35,148 nt of DNA from Paracoccaceae bacterium (GTDB taxonomy: Bacteria; Pseudomonadota; Alphaproteobacteria; Rhodobacterales; Rhodobacteraceae), in the NCBI GenBank assembly GCA_902606585.1, contig CACLGX010000018.1:1-35148 (forward strand), read 5' to 3'. The position numbers were made by a program, and so were the translations under genes. Positions 33,932 through 35,148 of the stretch are shown piece after piece. Numbering within the stretch: position 1 is the first letter of the stretch; each line of letters begins with the position of its first letter. The notes below the pieces were generated by a model. The model ran no database searches and had not been told where the DNA came from. It saw only the letters and a list, made by a program, of their open reading frames with translations.

Positions 33932-34900
33932 CTATGAACAATTGCTCAGAACCTGTTGTTCAATCCATGGATAAGTTCTTGAGATTCCATTTATAAGAGG
34001 CTCAGATACTCTCCAATTCAATTTTTGTTCAAATAACCGGTTATCGGAATTCCTACCCCGCACACCTGTAGGTCCATCAATATTTCTGATTTTAATTTTT
34101 TTACCTGCTACTTTTGCAACCATATTAACTAAATCATTAATTTTCACCATTTCATCAGATCCAATATTGACCGGCCCCGACCAATTCGATCGCATCAGTC
34201 TAATTGATGCTTCAAGGCATTCGTCTACATGCAGAAAAGAACGGGTTTGGTTTCCGTCCCCCCAGACTTCTATTTCATCAATTTTTGATGCCATTGCAAC
34301 TTTTCTGCAAATAGCTGCAGGAGCCTTCTCCCGACCATCATTCCAAGAACCTTCCTCACCAAAAATATTGTGAAATCTCCCAACTCTAACATCCATAGAT
34401 TTGTTACGCGCGGCAGCAAGATATAATCTTTCGCTGAAAAGTTTCTCCCATCCATATTCGCTATCAGGTGCCGCAGGGTATGCTGAGTCTTCAGATAGGT
34501 TCAAATTATCCGGATCATTCTGGTTATATTCAGGATACATACATGCCGACGATGAATAAAAAATTCTTCTAGAGTTTCTTTTTCTACATGCCTCGATAAT
34601 ATTGATGTTTATCAAAGCTGAGTTGTGCATTATGTCGTAGTCGTTAGTTCCGACAAAAACATACCCTGCACCACCCATGTCTGCGGCTAACTGATAAACT
34701 TCATCAAATTTTCTATCAACAACCATTTTGCACAGCAATGGATCTCTTAAGTCGCCAACAACAAAGTCATCTGCTTCAGTTTCAGAATATGATGGAAGTT
34801 TTAGGTCAACACCTCTAACCCAAAAACCTTCTCTTTTTAGTCTTTTTACCAGATGAGATCCGATGAAGCCGCCAGCCCCACATACTAGTGCAAATTTCAT
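33932..34900 (-). CDS. GDP-mannose 3,5-epimerase-like enzyme
   Basis: A 322-residue extended SDR protein with clear similarity to plant GDP-mannose 3,5-epimerase, which makes GDP-L-galactose (and GDP-L-gulose) from GDP-mannose. The NAD motif is GAGGFIGSH (8-16). Signature segments are VYQLAADMGGAGYVF, SSSACMYPE with the acid/base Cys120, Tyr149/Lys153 (YGWEK), RVGRFHNIFG, GREKAPAAICRK with Lys192, WGDGNQTRSFLHVDE, and PVNIGSDEMV. All catalytic residues known in the plant enzyme are conserved. I start at ATG 34900, with GGGA eight bases upstream; an ATG at 34963 would add 21 unrelated residues. It links the cpsG product (through GDP-mannose) to an L-galactose-type residue. Confidence 0.85.
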   Translation of the reverse strand: MKFALVCGAGGFIGSHLVKRLKREGFWVRGVDLKLPSYSETEADDFVVGDLRDPLLCKMVVDRKFDEVYQLAADMGGAGYVFVGTNDYDIMHNSALININIIEACRKRNSRRIFYSSSACMYPEYNQNDPDNLNLSEDSAYPAAPDSEYGWEKLFSERLYLAAARNKSMDVRVGRFHNIFGEEGSWNDGREKAPAAICRKVAMASKIDEIEVWGDGNQTRSFLHVDECLEASIRLMRSNWSGPVNIGSDEMVKINDLVNMVAKVAGKKIKIRNIDGPTGVRGRNSDNRLFEQKLNWRVSEPLINGISRTYPWIEQQVLSNCS

Positions 34901-35018
34901 TGTTATGTTCCCATTATATTTTAGTTTGGGGGTACTGGGTATATGAGTGAAGTTCAAGTGCAAGCAAAACTATTTTTTTGGATTTAGATGCATAGGCTTA
35001 TCATTTTTTCAGATAAGA

Positions 35019-35148
35019 TTATGTTTCTCCAACTTTAATTAAAACAACCTTTCCTCGTATGATTTCACTAGATATACCCTCAGTTCTGGGAAATAAAATA
35101 AGCCGATCTTTTGCAATAGGGTTTTTATTGTCGCTCCCATGAACTAGA
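35019..35148 (-). CDS. 3' end of a nucleotidyltransferase-like gene (partial)
   Basis: The minus-strand frame enters from the right edge and gives 42 residues before TAA at 35019-35021. The end reads VHGSDNKNPIAKDRLILFPR, then TEGISSEII and a basic tail. The combination of (V/H)-G-S/D-D-x-K followed about 20 residues later by P-x-TEGISS is the C-terminal signature of small cytidylyl/adenylyltransferases (glycerol-3-phosphate cytidylyltransferase TagD, RfaE C-domain). The assignment rests on this short match. It would be the gene preceding the GDP-mannose epimerase in the minus-strand operon, 118 bases upstream of its start. The gap between them shows nothing else I recognise. Confidence 0.5.
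   Translation of the reverse strand, partial: LVHGSDNKNPIAKDRLILFPRTEGISSEIIRGKVVLIKVGET

Noticed and set aside
34901-34963. N-terminal extension of the GDP-mannose epimerase (start at 34963)
   Set aside because: The 21 extra residues match nothing in the family, and the Rossmann motif and a good Shine-Dalgarno both support the start at 34900.

Overview
The window looks like one end of a surface-polysaccharide (exopolysaccharide or capsule) locus from a Gram-negative, probably marine, alphaproteobacterium. The evidence is an outer-membrane export set (lipoproteins, a YjbH-type barrel, an OPX/Wza-type protein), a RfaH/EPS-type MarR regulatory pair and a flagellin of atypical sequence. The placement is an inference from gene content and low-to-moderate GC; no RNA gene or other phylogenetic marker is present. 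No tRNA, rRNA, CRISPR array or insertion sequence was seen.

Left flank (1-6.9 kb). A 3'-truncated flagellin-like gene runs off the left edge on the minus strand. Divergent from it are four plus-strand metabolic genes: a phytanoyl-CoA dioxygenase-like enzyme, a 3-hydroxyacyl-CoA dehydrogenase-type oxidoreductase, a TTC38-like TPR protein and a membrane-anchored FMN glutamate-synthase-domain protein. Nothing visible ties them to polysaccharide.

Export block (6.9-17.5 kb, mostly minus strand). Reading in the direction of transcription: YjbH barrel, YjbF lipoprotein, a Gly/Ala-rich protein with a poly-Thr tail resembling YjbE/GfcA (with a good terminator), a Wzz/Wzc-like co-polymerase, a 779-residue OPX lipoprotein with internal duplications, and an MsbA-like ABC exporter. 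This recalls the E. coli group 4 capsule (gfc/yjb) layout. A small secreted protein and a RfaH-like antiterminator end tail to tail at 16.97 kb.

Plus-strand precursor operon (17.7-23.8 kb). An ops-like element sits about 20 nt before a MarR-type EPS regulator. It is followed by cpsG/manB, a WecA-type initiating sugar-phosphate transferase, a decayed galU, ugd and a UDP-glucuronate 4-epimerase. The products would be mannose-1-phosphate, UDP-GlcA and UDP-GalA, and the first lipid-linked sugar.

Minus-strand assembly operon (35.1-23.9 kb, visibly more AT-rich). A partial nucleotidyltransferase-like gene is followed by a GDP-mannose 3,5-epimerase, a PglK-like ABC flippase candidate, a second sugar-nucleotide epimerase, a GT4, a CDP-glycerol-transferase-like protein, a capsule-type transferase, a P-loop kinase-like protein, a GT11 fucosyltransferase-like protein, another GT4 and the stump of an EpsG/Wzy-like polymerase. 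The two operons converge on that stump. Together they predict a heteropolysaccharide containing uronic acid and possibly L-galactose or L-fucose, whose operon leader may be read through with the help of the neighbouring RfaH-like factor.
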